A DNA stretch of 64,000 nucleotides. Origin: Marinobacter litoralis (GTDB lineage Bacteria > Pseudomonadota > Gammaproteobacteria > Pseudomonadales > Oleiphilaceae). A program made the translations under genes and the position numbers. Shown here piece after piece: positions 28,175 to 37,268 of the stretch (within the stretch, counting starts at the first letter, position 1; each line of letters begins with the position of its first letter). The DNA is taken from NCBI RefSeq assembly GCF_003336705.1, contig NZ_QMDL01000002.1, positions 107,261 to 171,260 of the forward strand, read 5' to 3'. The notes under the pieces were generated by a model, which did no database searches, was not told the DNA's origin, and was given only the letters and a program-made list of their open reading frames with translations.

Positions 28175-29473
28175 TTAGGATTTGGCCGGGGCCAGCGCGT
28201 CCAGGCGGGCGGCGTGTTTGAAGAGGTAGAGCACCAGAAGAATGGCAGGAACGCCCATGGCAGCAGCCACGGCGAAGAATTCGGCGTAGCCGAAGTTGGC
28301 CACGACAATGCCGGAGAAGCCGCCGAGGAATTTACCCGGCAAGGTCATGAGCGAGCTGAACAGCGCGTATTGTGTTGCGGTGAAGGAAGCGCTGGTCATG
28401 CTGGAAAGCCAGGCAATCAGCGCCACGTTGGCGATGCCGCCGCTGAGGTTGTCGGCACTGACCACCACGGCCAAAGTCACAAGATCAGGCGGATTCTGGG
28501 CCAGCCACACAAACAGCAAATTGGTCGCGGCCGTCAGCACGGCACCGGCCAGCAATATCCGCCGAACGCCGTAACGCATCACCAACACACCGCCTACCAA
28601 CGAACCGACAATGGTCATCAGGAAGCCAAACACCTTAGTCACATCCGCCACTTCGGTTTTGCTGAAGCCCATAAAGTTCAGGTAGAACGGATTGGCCATT
28701 ACGCCCATGGCGATGTCGGAAATCCGGTAAACCGCCACCAGCAACAAGATGACAATCGCCAATTCCTTATAACGGCGGAAGAAGTCCACAAACGGGCCGG
28801 CTATGGCCGCATAAAACCAACCGACAAAACGTGCAACCCGCGGGGGCAAATGCGTCCGCTTGCTCGCCTCTTCTTCAATCTTGTGGGCAATATCCTGAGC
28901 GGCGGCGTAGTGATTCACCTCAGGCTCACGGGCCAACAACACGGTTAATGCACCCACGCCCACCAACGCAGCCATCACCAAATACGACACTTCCCACGAC
29001 CAGAACGCCGCCAGGTAAAGCGCCCCGGCACCGGCCACCAACAGCGCTAAGCGGTAACCAAAAATGTAAGTACCCGCCAAGGCCGCCTGCAACCGCTCTT
29101 CCGCAATCTCGATTCGGTAAGCATCAATGGCCACATCCTGTGTTGCTGACGAAAACGCCACCAACAAACCGCACAACGCCATCATCTCTGGCGCTTTTAC
29201 CGGGTCTACGGTGGCCATCAGGAACAAGCCCAGCGCAATCCCCGCCTGCGCCAACAAAATCCAACTTCGCCGTTTGCCAAACAACCGGTCCAGCAGCGGC
29301 AATTTCAGACGATCCACCACCGGCGCCCAGATCACTTTGATGGAATAGGTAATGCCCAGCCAACTGAAAAACCCGATGGTTGCCGTCTCAACACCCACAT
29401 CCGCCAGCCGAGCGTTCAGCGTTGAAAACACCAGCAGAAAAGGCAGGCCGGCCGAGAAGCCGAGGAACAGCAT
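28175..29473 (-). CDS. ampG: AmpG-like muropeptide permease (major facilitator superfamily)
   Basis: At least 432 residues with about 12 to 14 membrane segments. In relatives it imports anhydro-muropeptides for cell-wall recycling. The N-terminus MLFLGFSAGLPFLLVFSTL and the loop WAPVVDRLKLPLLDRLFGKR match AmpG. Family members usually start about 15-25 residues earlier, and the in-frame upstream codons here do read like AmpG (LLTLLRQSIYTYTRWQAIV), yet no ATG, GTG or TTG is found in that frame before a stop. An ATG in another frame at 29568 has its own stop at 29524. The true start is therefore unclear: unusual start codon or frameshift. Confidence 0.85.
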   Translation of the reverse strand: MLFLGFSAGLPFLLVFSTLNARLADVGVETATIGFFSWLGITYSIKVIWAPVVDRLKLPLLDRLFGKRRSWILLAQAGIALGLFLMATVDPVKAPEMMALCGLLVAFSSATQDVAIDAYRIEIAEERLQAALAGTYIFGYRLALLVAGAGALYLAAFWSWEVSYLVMAALVGVGALTVLLAREPEVNHYAAAQDIAHKIEEEASKRTHLPPRVARFVGWFYAAIAGPFVDFFRRYKELAIVILLLVAVYRISDIAMGVMANPFYLNFMGFSKTEVADVTKVFGFLMTIVGSLVGGVLVMRYGVRRILLAGAVLTAATNLLFVWLAQNPPDLVTLAVVVSADNLSGGIANVALIAWLSSMTSASFTATQYALFSSLMTLPGKFLGGFSGIVVANFGYAEFFAVAAAMGVPAILLVLYLFKHAARLDALAPAKS

Positions 29474-29577
29474 GACAATCGCCTGCCAACGGGTATAGGT
29501 GTAAATGCTTTGCCGAAGCAGGGTCAGAAGGGAGCCGAGTTGGATAGGTTAATCTCCTGGGTGGTCATACAAAGGCC

Positions 29578-29605
29578 GAGTGCCAATCACCCGGCCTTGG
29601 CACTC
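29578..29605 (-). terminator. Hairpin directly after yajQ
   Basis: GAGTGCCAA (29578-29586) pairs with TTGGCACTC (29597-29605) across a 10-base loop, starting just past the yajQ stop. Only a weak CCTTTG tail follows on the minus strand, so termination may be partial, with read-through into ampG. Confidence 0.45.
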
Positions 29606-29606
29606 A

Positions 29607-30089
29607 TCAATCGCGGAAGTTATTAAACTGCAGCGGAATATCCAGCTCTGCCTCACGCAGCATGGCAATGGCTTCCTGCAAGTCGTCACGCTTCTTGCCG
29701 GTTACCCGTACCTTGTCGCCCTGGATGCTGGCCTGCACCTTCATCTTCTTATCTTTGATCATCTTCACGATCTTCTTGGCCATATCCGTTTCAATACCTT
29801 GCTTCAGCGCAAAGTGCTGCTTCACCAGCTTGCCGGCTTTGCTTTCGCCGTCTTCCGACAGTGCACGGCTGTCAATGTTGCGCTTGGCAAACGCCATCCG
29901 CATCATTTCCACCAACTGCTCCAGCTGGAACTCCTGCTCGGCGCTCAATGTCAGCCGCTTGTCTTCCAGCTCAATCCCGGCTTCTACGTTTTTAAAATCC
30001 CAACGGTTGCCCAGATCACGCTTGGCCTGGTCTACCGCGTTGGTGACTTCGTGCATTTCAATTTCTGAAACAATATCAAAAGATGGCAT
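29607..30089 (-). CDS. yajQ: YajQ family nucleotide-binding protein
   Basis: 160 residues, the family length, a double ferredoxin-like fold. It begins MPSFDIVSEIEMHEVTNAVD and has NRWDFKN, KQGIETDMAKKIVKMIKD and VRVTGKKRDDLQEAIA. Relatives bind nucleic acid, and some (in Xanthomonas and Pseudomonas) bind cyclic di-GMP. The ATG follows GGAG. Located between ampG and a divergent response regulator. Confidence 0.96.
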   Translation of the reverse strand: MPSFDIVSEIEMHEVTNAVDQAKRDLGNRWDFKNVEAGIELEDKRLTLSAEQEFQLEQLVEMMRMAFAKRNIDSRALSEDGESKAGKLVKQHFALKQGIETDMAKKIVKMIKDKKMKVQASIQGDKVRVTGKKRDDLQEAIAMLREAELDIPLQFNNFRD

Positions 30090-30224
30090 AGTCGTTATTC
30101 TCCAAAGGCCGCCGGGGGTATACTAGGGCGACATTTTAAATTCTGGATGATAGAAACCGCCAAAGCATACCAAGAGCGGCGACTAATCGCATCTGACAAT
30201 GGCCTGGTAACAAGTAGATACACA

Positions 30225-31196
30225 ATGCCCAATCTCGACCTACCCATTCTCGTAGTAGATGACGCCAAATTCAGCAGTATGGTGGTCGGCCGCACCTTGC
30301 GAAATGCCGGTTACCGCGACATACGCGTAGCCAACAACGCGCCCGCCGCTCTGAAGCTTATGGAAGAACGCGCGGTGAGCGTGCTTATTGCCGACTGGTT
30401 AATGCCGGAAATGGACGGTCTGGAACTGGCCGACCGGGTGCGCCAGCAAGATGAGCACGATAACCACTACACCTACATCATGCTGCTGACCGCGAAAGAA
30501 AGCGTGGAGGCGCTATCAGAAGCCTTTGACCGGGGCGTAGACGACTTCATCTACAAATCGGACATGACCAAGCAGCTGATCCCCCGAATCTTTGCGGCAG
30601 ACCGCATGGCCGATCGCCAGAACACCCTGTTGCGCGCCAACGCCCTGCTGGTCGAGAACAACCAGGAACTGGAAAACAGCAACATCATTGATCTGGAAAC
30701 CGGCCTGTGTAACGCCAAATACGCCCGCGAGCGTTTGCAGAAAACCCTGCGCCACGCGGAATCCCGGGGTGGCGCCACCGCTTACGTGATGTGTGGCATT
30801 CGCAACTGGCAGGACCTGAAGCGCAAGCATCCGCCCAGCATTATGAGCGAACTGTGCGTGGGCATTGCCCGCCGCCTGAACACCTTAATTCGCCCGATCG
30901 ACGCCCTGTGCCGAGTGGGCGACAACCAGTTTGCCACCGTGTCTTATTTTCAAAACAGCGACCACTGCACCACCACCGCCTTCCGACGGATTTTCGACGG
31001 CATCAACCACAAGGCGCTGAAAACCTCCGCAGGCTATATTTCCGTGGAAGCCGGCATGGTGCTATGCCGAGCCAGTGCAGAAGACGGCACGCCCACAGTG
31101 CAAGATGTCGAGAGAGCAGCCGTGCAAGGCTTGGTAGACGCTTACGAAACCCGGCGCTTTACCGAAACCAAACCGGAATTACGGGAAGGTGTGTAG
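30225..31196 (+). CDS. Response regulator with degenerate GGDEF domain
   Basis: 323 residues. Receiver domain 1-125: the phospho-acceptor Asp is in LIADWLMPEMDG near residue 57, the acidic pocket is LVVDDAKFS, and the conserved Lys is in IYKSDMT. The second half has the length and opening of a GGDEF domain (NIIDLETGLCNAKYARERL), but the active loop reads RVGDNQF in place of R-x-G-G-E-E-F, and metal-binding residues are altered. It is unlikely to make cyclic di-GMP and more likely senses or scaffolds. The ATG at 30225 starts the receiver domain. Divergent from yajQ. Confidence 0.85.
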   Translation: MPNLDLPILVVDDAKFSSMVVGRTLRNAGYRDIRVANNAPAALKLMEERAVSVLIADWLMPEMDGLELADRVRQQDEHDNHYTYIMLLTAKESVEALSEAFDRGVDDFIYKSDMTKQLIPRIFAADRMADRQNTLLRANALLVENNQELENSNIIDLETGLCNAKYARERLQKTLRHAESRGGATAYVMCGIRNWQDLKRKHPPSIMSELCVGIARRLNTLIRPIDALCRVGDNQFATVSYFQNSDHCTTTAFRRIFDGINHKALKTSAGYISVEAGMVLCRASAEDGTPTVQDVERAAVQGLVDAYETRRFTETKPELREGV

Positions 31197-31278
31197 CCAA
31201 TACATTCAGTAACACTGCGACACACATCACAAACAGACCGAAAGCTCGAAAAGCCCTATTCTAGATTTGTGGGATCTA

Positions 31279-31335
31279 GCAGTACCCACCCATGGCGGAG
31301 GAGCCGTGTAGTACCTCCGCCGCCGTATGGGTGCT
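31279..31335. ncRNA. Unassigned structured element in a convergent spacer
   Basis: GGCGGAGG (31294-31301) pairs perfectly with CCTCCGCC (31314-31321), stacked directly on ACCCAT (31288-31293) pairing with ATGGGT (31327-31332), leaving a 5-base bulge. That is 14 base pairs of near-continuous helix without a T-run. It lies after the GGDEF-like regulator and before that gene's terminator. I know no named RNA family for it. Confidence 0.35.
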
Positions 31336-31388
31336 CTCCCTCAGGATCAACGAATTTTTCAGGCACTTTCGTTCTTTCCGAATCTTTT

Positions 31389-31419
31389 AGCCGGCTCCGA
31401 TGAGCTGGCTTTCTTTTTA
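31389..31419 (+). terminator. Rho-independent terminator of the GGDEF-like regulator
   Basis: AGCCGGCT pairs with AGCTGGCT (one G-U) across a 6-base loop, followed by TTCTTTTT. It abuts the stop codon of the convergent AraC-type gene. Confidence 0.75.
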
Positions 31420-32439
31420 TGGGGTCACACCTTTGCGATACTCCCCCGGTGTTTGCCCTGCCGCAGCCTTGAACTTACGATGAAACGACGTGGTTTCGTT
31501 ATAGCCAAGCCGCAACGCAATGTCCGGTATGCTCATCTCAGTATCGCGCAGGTAATCTTCTGCCATCTGCTGGCGCACCTCGTCCAACAACTTCTGATAC
31601 GAAGCGCCCTCTTGGCTTAGCTTGCGTTGCAAGGTTCGGCTGGTCATCCCCAAATCTTCAGCAATCAGATCCTGTCGGGTGATGCCTCGTGCCAACTGCC
31701 GCTGAATTCCCTGTTTCACCTTGGTGGTCAGGTCGGTATCGGTGTCCAGTTCGGCCAACTGCGATAGAGCATGGGCTTCCAAAGTTTTACGAAGCAACGG
31801 GTCTGGCTGCCGCAACCGCTCGGAAAGAAGAGCTTTACTGAGGGACAAGGTATTTTCTTCTGCCCCGAATTCCACCGGGCACCCCCAACGCTTATGGTAT
31901 TCGCCTTCCAGCTCCGGCCCCGGCGACTGTCGCTGCAAGGTCACACGCTGCGGTGACGCCTCGTTTGTATCGGCCAGCCAACGGGCGTAATTCACCCAAG
32001 ACGCAAATACGTTATCCACCACATGGGGCTGAACCGTTGGGTCGGTGTAATTGCAGTGCCACACCAAGGTCACCGTGTCACCCGCCATCTGCATCCGGGT
32101 GGTGCCCATGTCGCCCACCAACTTCTCATAAGGCGCGATGCGGGTAACGGCCTCGCCCAGTGTGGCGCAACTCATGGTGATATAGCCAAGAACACTGTAA
32201 GAACCGGGCTGCACGAAATCACCGGTTTCCAAGCCGAGAATGGGATTCTTCGAACGCTCGGCCAGCAAATGCAGGAAGGTTTGGAACTGCTCGCCGTCGA
32301 TACGACCTTCATCGCTTTCCAGAATATCTTCAGACAGCCCGGACTCGCGCAGCAAATCCGCCACGGCAATCGAATTGGCATCGGCGAAGCGAACGTATTG
32401 ACGAAGTGCAGCTACAGAAGCGGTTCCCAACGGGGTCAT
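31417..32439 (-). CDS. AraC-family transcriptional regulator (OruR/ArgR-like)
   Basis: 340 residues. The N-terminal effector domain of the PF12625 type (FLHLLAERSKNPILGLETGD, YSVLGYITMSCATLGEA) is followed by a C-terminal AraC helix-turn-helix (LGMTSRTLQRKLSQEGASY and IALRLGYNETTSFHRKFKA) and ends GQTPGEYR. Members regulate catabolic, metabolic or virulence genes; the ligand is unknown. Neighbouring argG ends with a strong terminator, so this gene has its own promoter. Confidence 0.9.
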   Translation of the reverse strand: MTPLGTASVAALRQYVRFADANSIAVADLLRESGLSEDILESDEGRIDGEQFQTFLHLLAERSKNPILGLETGDFVQPGSYSVLGYITMSCATLGEAVTRIAPYEKLVGDMGTTRMQMAGDTVTLVWHCNYTDPTVQPHVVDNVFASWVNYARWLADTNEASPQRVTLQRQSPGPELEGEYHKRWGCPVEFGAEENTLSLSKALLSERLRQPDPLLRKTLEAHALSQLAELDTDTDLTTKVKQGIQRQLARGITRQDLIAEDLGMTSRTLQRKLSQEGASYQKLLDEVRQQMAEDYLRDTEMSIPDIALRLGYNETTSFHRKFKAAAGQTPGEYRKGVTP

Positions 32440-32482
32440 GGTTCAGGCTTAGGTTGTTAGCGTTTTCAGCAGAGTATAACCA

Positions 32483-32511
32483 AAAACGCCCGGCATTGTG
32501 CCGGGCGTTTT
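32483..32511 (-). terminator. Rho-independent terminator of argG
   Basis: A perfect 13-base stem (AAAACGCCCGGCA with TGCCGGGCGTTTT) around a 3-base loop, with a run of five T on the minus strand, 18 bases past the argG stop. Confidence 0.93.
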
Positions 32512-32529
32512 GATTCAGAAAGGGAGCGC

Positions 32530-33741
32530 TCAGAGCTTGCGGCCTTTACCGGCGGCAATGCGCAACCGCAACGCGTTCAGCTTGATGAAGCCTTCTGCAT
32601 CTTTCTGATCGTATGCACCGTGATCTTCTTCGAAGGTCGCGATGGTTTCATCGAACAGAGAGTCGTCAGACTTACGGCCAACAACGTCTACGTTGCCTTT
32701 GTACAGCTTCAGGCGAACGGTACCGTTCACGTATTCCTGAGTCTGGTCAATCAGCGCCTGCAGGGCTTCACGCTCAGGTGACCACCAGTAACCGTTGTAG
32801 ATCACTTCGGCGTAACGTGGCATCAGGCTGTCTTTCAGGTGCGCCACTTCGCGGTCCAGAGTGATGGACTCAATCGCACGGTGCGCACGCAGCATGATGG
32901 TGCCGCCCGGTGTTTCGTAGCAGCCACGGGACTTCATGCCCACGTAGCGGTTCTCTACGATATCCAAACGACCAATGCCGTTGGCACCCGCCAGCTTGTT
33001 CAGGTTTTCCAGAACTTCGTGAGCCTTCAGCTCCTGACCGTCGATGGCAACAATGTCGCCCTTGCGGTAAGTCAGCTCAACGTAAGTCGGCTCATTCGGA
33101 GCCGCTTCCGGAGACACACTCCAACGCCACATGTCTTCCTCGGCTTCCGCCCAAGGATCTTCCAGATTCATGCCTTCGTAAGAGATGTGCAGCAGGTTGG
33201 CATCCATGGAGTACGGGCTCTTGCCCTTCTTCATCTCAACCGGAATGTTGCGCTCTTCACAATACTTCAGCAGCTTCTCGCGGGAGTTCAGATCCCACTC
33301 ACGCCACGGTGCAATCACCTTCACACCCGGCTTCAGTGCGTAGGCACCCAGCTCGAAACGTACCTGGTCGTTACCCTTACCGGTCGCACCGTGAGAAATG
33401 GCATCGGCGCCGGTTTCGTTGGCGATTTCGATCAAACGACGGGAGATCAGCGGGCGGGCAATGGAGGTACCCAGCAGGTACTCGCCTTCATAGATGGTGT
33501 TCGCGCGGAACATCGGGAACACGTAGTCGCGCACAAACTCTTCGCGCAGGTCCTCGATGTAAATTTCCTTAACGCCCAAGGCTTCCGCCTTCGCACGCGC
33601 CGGCTCTACTTCCTCGCCTTGGCCGATGTCGGCGGTAAAGGTAACCACCTCACAGTTGTATGTATCCTGCAACCACCGAACAATAACGGAAGTATCCAGG
33701 CCGCCGGAATAGGCCAGAACCACCTTTTTAATATCAGACAT
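32530..33741 (-). CDS. argG: Argininosuccinate synthase
   Basis: Joins citrulline and aspartate with ATP to give argininosuccinate (arginine synthesis, cytosol). It has 403 residues. Seen: the pyrophosphatase-loop motif [13 protein letters not shown] near residue 10, [34 protein letters not shown] and GMKSRG. The ATG at 33741 gives the standard [14 protein letters not shown] start. A strong terminator follows. Confidence 0.98.
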   Translation of the reverse strand: MSDIKKVVLAYSGGLDTSVIVRWLQDTYNCEVVTFTADIGQGEEVEPARAKAEALGVKEIYIEDLREEFVRDYVFPMFRANTIYEGEYLLGTSIARPLISRRLIEIANETGADAISHGATGKGNDQVRFELGAYALKPGVKVIAPWREWDLNSREKLLKYCEERNIPVEMKKGKSPYSMDANLLHISYEGMNLEDPWAEAEEDMWRWSVSPEAAPNEPTYVELTYRKGDIVAIDGQELKAHEVLENLNKLAGANGIGRLDIVENRYVGMKSRGCYETPGGTIMLRAHRAIESITLDREVAHLKDSLMPRYAEVIYNGYWWSPEREALQALIDQTQEYVNGTVRLKLYKGNVDVVGRKSDDSLFDETIATFEEDHGAYDQKDAEGFIKLNALRLRIAAGKGRKL

Positions 33742-33876
33742 GTCTGTGCTCCAGACTGAACAGAATGGATGTAACAAAAAGAAGGAGCATATTGTACGGG
33801 ATGGCGGGGGAGTTGGCTATTGGGAGGCGCATTCACCCTCTCCCACAAAAGGAGGGGGTGACGCGGAATTCAGATA

Positions 33877-34278
33877 TCAGCCAACGTGGGCGGATTGGAT
33901 AACCGCTTCTTCGCGGATGCCGTCCCAGCCTTCTTTGATGGAGCGGAGCAGGCTAATCACTTCATCCAGTTTGGCCATGTCGTTCTTGGCGCTGGCTTCC
34001 AGGAGCGTGCGTTCCATGTAGTCGTACAGCGCTTCCAAACGAGTTGCCAGCTCACCACCCTTTTCAAAGTCCAGAAAGCTTTTTAGCCCTCCAATGATTT
34101 CGATGGCCTTACCGATCAGCTTGCCTTTGCCCTCGTAGTCTTTGGCCTGCATACGGGCCTTGGCCATGTTGATGCGCTCGATAGCTCCGTTGTACAAAAG
34201 CTGGATCAGCTTGTGTGGATCGGCATCGGTGATGCTGGTTTGGGTGTTAACACGTTGATATGCGTTCAAACCGTTCAT
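33877..34278 (-). CDS. fliS: Flagellar chaperone FliS
   Basis: 133 residues, all-helical. It binds the C-terminus of flagellin in the cytosol and prevents early polymerisation. Seen: the N-terminal Y-Q-R-V motif (MNGLNAYQRVNTQTSI), DPHKLIQLLYNGAIERI and KGKLIGKAIEIIGGL. AGAGGT precedes the ATG. Directly follows fliD, as usual. Confidence 0.96.
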   Translation of the reverse strand: MNGLNAYQRVNTQTSITDADPHKLIQLLYNGAIERINMAKARMQAKDYEGKGKLIGKAIEIIGGLKSFLDFEKGGELATRLEALYDYMERTLLEASAKNDMAKLDEVISLLRSIKEGWDGIREEAVIQSAHVG

Positions 34279-34313
34279 AACTAACCTCTTTAACTTGAAC
34301 CGGGTTCAGCGGA

Positions 34314-35690
34314 TCAATTGTTCTGGTTGTTCTGTGGAGCCAGAGCGGCAAGCTGCTGAGCAACATAATTGCCGGTACTCTGAAACTGAGCAATAAGCGC
34401 GTCGGCAGCAGAAAACTGCTTTACTAACCTAGCCCTTAAAGATTCGATTCTGTCATCCAATTTAGTGCGCTGATCCTGGATGTCGTCGAGCGTTCGGTTC
34501 AAACCTTCTGTTCGATTATCCAGCCGGCCACTGAACTTCACATATTCATCCACCGCATTGAGCGCCCGAGAGGCTATGCCGGAATCGCCCGAAAAAAGAG
34601 TCTTTACGTCTTCTGAGTGGTCAGCAAGCTGCGTTTTGAATTCGCTAGCATCGAAGTCCAGTTTTCCGGTATCCGGGTTGGTTGAAATACCGAGATCAGC
34701 CAACATGCGCACCGGAGAGTTCTGAAGGTCTCCCGGAATGCTAGTCAGCAAGCTTCGCAATTCATTTTGAAGACTGCGAATGGTGGAATCGCCTGTAAGC
34801 GCTCCACCACGATCCGTGGCCGCATCGTACCCAGACGCGTTTTTGATCACGTCTTGCAGGGCATTGTACTTGTCTACGAACTCTTGAACCCGCTCAGTCA
34901 CCGCATCCGGGTCTGAATTGATGACAACCGTAGACGTACCCGTTGATTTCAAATCAAAGGTCACACCCTCTACAACACCTTCAACCGTATTCGAAGAACG
35001 TGTAATCGCAATACCGTTCACTTCCAGCTTGGCGTCTAGAGCGGCGACGGTTTCACTCATGCCCGTACCGCTTCCATCATATGCAAACTGAGACAACCCT
35101 GCGTCACCCGAAGCGGTCACACTAATGGCGTTAGCAGTCCCACTCTCATCGGAAGTCATCACCAAACGGTAGCCGGAACCGGTATCCACCACCCCCGCTG
35201 ATACACCAGCACCGGCATCATTGATGGCACTCGCGATGCCCTCCAGGGTGTTGTTGCTATCATCGATGGTCACTTCCGTTGTCACCCCGCCCACTTCGAA
35301 GGTGAGCGTACCATTGCCAAAGGTCGTCGCATCTTTATCCGCTTGGCTGGCGGAAGCCAACGACTGACGCTGGGCCAATTGCGTCACATTCAGAGTGTAG
35401 GAACCCCGAGAGACACTACTCTCATCGAGGGTGACGCCTGCAACGTCATCATTGGAGATGCTCGACGTGTAAGCATCAAAAGCCGCGCCCGACTTCAAGC
35501 CGTCTAAAGGCGATTTCATCTCTTCCAATGCATTCTTCAACGCACCGAATGCCGAAATTTTGGCCTGTATCGACCGTTCTTTGCTATTAAGACGCTCTTC
35601 TGTAGGAACGCGCTCGGCCGCGACAAGCTTGTCGACCAGGTCAGCACTAAATATGCCGGAGCCTACTCCAAGTGAAGAAATTGATGCCAT
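34314..35690 (-). CDS. fliD: Flagellar cap protein FliD
   Basis: 458 residues. It forms the filament cap that folds flagellin at the tip (exported through the flagellar apparatus). The N-terminus is SISSLGVGSGIFSADLVDKLV, split here as SISSLGVGSG and ADLVDKLVAAER. The central region has two repeated adhesin-like folds (LTFEVGGVTTEVTIDDSNN). The C-terminal coiled coil (NRTLDDIQDQRTKLDDRIESL, shortened here) ends NYVAQQLAAL. GGAGG precedes the ATG. A sigma-28 promoter lies about 55 bases upstream. Confidence 0.95.
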   Translation of the reverse strand: MASISSLGVGSGIFSADLVDKLVAAERVPTEERLNSKERSIQAKISAFGALKNALEEMKSPLDGLKSGAAFDAYTSSISNDDVAGVTLDESSVSRGSYTLNVTQLAQRQSLASASQADKDATTFGNGTLTFEVGGVTTEVTIDDSNNTLEGIASAINDAGAGVSAGVVDTGSGYRLVMTSDESGTANAISVTASGDAGLSQFAYDGSGTGMSETVAALDAKLEVNGIAITRSSNTVEGVVEGVTFDLKSTGTSTVVINSDPDAVTERVQEFVDKYNALQDVIKNASGYDAATDRGGALTGDSTIRSLQNELRSLLTSIPGDLQNSPVRMLADLGISTNPDTGKLDFDASEFKTQLADHSEDVKTLFSGDSGIASRALNAVDEYVKFSGRLDNRTEGLNRTLDDIQDQRTKLDDRIESLRARLVKQFSAADALIAQFQSTGNYVAQQLAALAPQNNQNN

Positions 35691-35742
35691 GATGCGCCTC
35701 CATAGGGGCTAAACTGCAAATATGTCTACCGGTATATAAAAG

Positions 35743-35769
35743 ATATCGGCAGCAAGCGGAAAAACTTTG
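35743..35769 (-). promoter_or_regulatory. Sigma-28 (FliA) promoter of fliD
   Basis: On the minus strand CAAAGTTT, 11 bases, then GCCGATAT. Each box matches the E. coli sigma-28 consensus (TAAAGTTT-N11-GCCGATAA) at seven of eight bases, with exact spacing. Confidence 0.82.
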
Positions 35770-35813
35770 CCGCTTTTTACACTTTAGATACAAATATTAT
35801 AGGCCGAAACGAA

Positions 35814-35848
35814 AAACACCGCCGACCCTTGCGAGCGCGACGGTGTTA
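35814..35848 (-). terminator. Rho-independent terminator of flaG
   Basis: A 9-base stem (ACACCGTCG with CGGCGGTGT on the minus strand, one G-U) followed by TTTTTCG. It lies between the flaG stop and the fliD promoter. Confidence 0.82.
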
Positions 35849-35899
35849 GCTGCTCCCTTTCACACATAGAGCAAAAAGCCTCTGAATAAAAATTTCGCT

Positions 35900-36283
35900 T
35901 CAAACCTTCAGATCAAACAACGTCAGCGGCTCATCGTCCTGCAAGTTTTTTGCCAACCTTAGTGCAACCTCATCCGGAATCTGACGGATCACTTCCTGGG
36001 TTTCGTTATCCACAACTCGCACGATCGTCTCGCCACGCTCCATGTCTACCTCAAATTGCAGGTCTCGCTGAACATTTTGGACGTAATCATTTAGCTGCGT
36101 GACGGCTTCACCAAGCTCTTCAACCTGAACCTCAGTTCGAACGGGCTGCGCACTCCCAACGGATGAAGAGTCAGTGACGATTTCACGACTTACGGGCTGA
36201 TTTTGCTGAGCGCCGGGTGCCTGACCAGCAACTTCAACAAGCTTCACATTTGGATTTGGGCCATACAACTTCATGTCATTCAT
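35900..36283 (-). CDS. flaG: FlaG family flagellar protein
   Basis: 127 residues. A variable Gln/Ser/Val-rich N-terminal half is followed by the conserved FlaG domain (LNDYVQNVQRDLQFEVD, then VVDNETQEVIRQIPDEVALR). In relatives it influences filament length. ATG 36283 is used because GGGGTGG precedes it; an ATG at 36274 is also possible. Sits between fliC and fliD, the usual place in polar-flagellated gammaproteobacteria. Confidence 0.92.
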   Translation of the reverse strand: MNDMKLYGPNPNVKLVEVAGQAPGAQQNQPVSREIVTDSSSVGSAQPVRTEVQVEELGEAVTQLNDYVQNVQRDLQFEVDMERGETIVRVVDNETQEVIRQIPDEVALRLAKNLQDDEPLTLFDLKV

Positions 36284-36301
36284 AGACCACCCCGCTAGCA
36301 C

Positions 36302-36330
36302 AAAAACCAGCCTTCCTTACGAAAGACTGG
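36302..36330 (-). terminator. Rho-independent terminator of fliC
   Basis: CCAGTCTTTC pairs with GGAAGGCTGG on the minus strand (10 pairs, two G-U) across a 4-base loop, followed by TTTTTG. Confidence 0.82.
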
Positions 36331-36356
36331 CTTTATCATCTATCTAACCGCTTCAA

Positions 36357-37181
36357 TTACTGAAGCAGGGACAGAACCTGGTTTGGACGGGCATTAGCCT
36401 GTGCCAATACTGAGATGCCAGCTTGCTGAAGTACGTTAGCCTTAGCCATTTTGGCGGATTCGGCTGCAAAGTCGGCGTCCAGAATTCGACTGTTTGAAGC
36501 ACTCAGGTTCTCAAGGTTTGTCGAAAGGTTGTTGATTGTGCTCTCAAACCGGTTTTGTACAGCACCCAGATCAGCTCGGAATGCATTCACTTCCGAGAGC
36601 GCGCCGTCAATCGTAGCCAACGCTGCGCTCGCGGCACCAGCAGAAGCGACCGAAACTGCGGATATGCCGAGGCCTGCAGCGTTCATAGTCGAATCAAAAG
36701 CTATATCAATGGTCTGCCCAGCGTTTGCCCCTACCTGGAACGAAACAGCAGAACCCAAAGTACCATCCAACACATTCTGTCCATTAAACTGAGTATCGTC
36801 AGAAATTCGAGTAATCTCAGCAATACGCTGATCAACCTCTGCCTGCAATAGCGCACGATCTTCATCAGTGTTTGAACCATTAGCAGCCTGAACAGCCAAT
36901 TCACGGATACGCTGGAGGTTAGCAACCGTTTCGTCGAGTCCGCCCTCTGCAGTCTGAACCATAGAAATACCGTCGTTAGCATTTCTTTGCGCAACGGTCA
37001 GGCCGCGGATCTGAGTATCAAAACGTGTAGAAATGGCCAAACCAGCAGCATCGTCTTTAGCCGAGTTAATGCGCAAACCTGAAGACAACCGTTCCATTGC
37101 CTGATTCGCCATACCCTGCGACTTAGAAAGCTGATTCTGAGCGTTCAGTGAGGCAATGTTAGTGTTGATTCCGAGAGCCAT
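36357..37181 (-). CDS. fliC: Flagellin
   Basis: 274 residues, a short flagellin: conserved D0/D1 ends with a small middle. The N-terminus MALGINTNIASLNAQNQLSK and LSSGLRINSAKDDAAGLAIS, and the C-terminus ANVLQQAGISVLAQANARP then VLSLLQ, are classic. The middle (about 140-195) is Ala/Ser/Gly-rich and could carry glycans, which fits the DUF115 gene next door. AGGGGA precedes the ATG. Transcribed from a sigma-28 promoter and closed by its own terminator. Confidence 0.97.
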   Translation of the reverse strand: MALGINTNIASLNAQNQLSKSQGMANQAMERLSSGLRINSAKDDAAGLAISTRFDTQIRGLTVAQRNANDGISMVQTAEGGLDETVANLQRIRELAVQAANGSNTDEDRALLQAEVDQRIAEITRISDDTQFNGQNVLDGTLGSAVSFQVGANAGQTIDIAFDSTMNAAGLGISAVSVASAGAASAALATIDGALSEVNAFRADLGAVQNRFESTINNLSTNLENLSASNSRILDADFAAESAKMAKANVLQQAGISVLAQANARPNQVLSLLQ

Positions 37182-37268
37182 AATGCTTCCCCTTCGATAT
37201 TGTGTAGAGACACTTTAGAATGGCCAGCTCCCAGTTAATATTTCGGGAAAGCTGCCCTGATACCCTTC

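Noticed and set aside
31421..31434. GGGGTCACACC looked like a fifth repeat copy
   Set aside because: It lacks the palindrome partner and encodes the normal C-terminus (KGVTP) of the AraC-type regulator.
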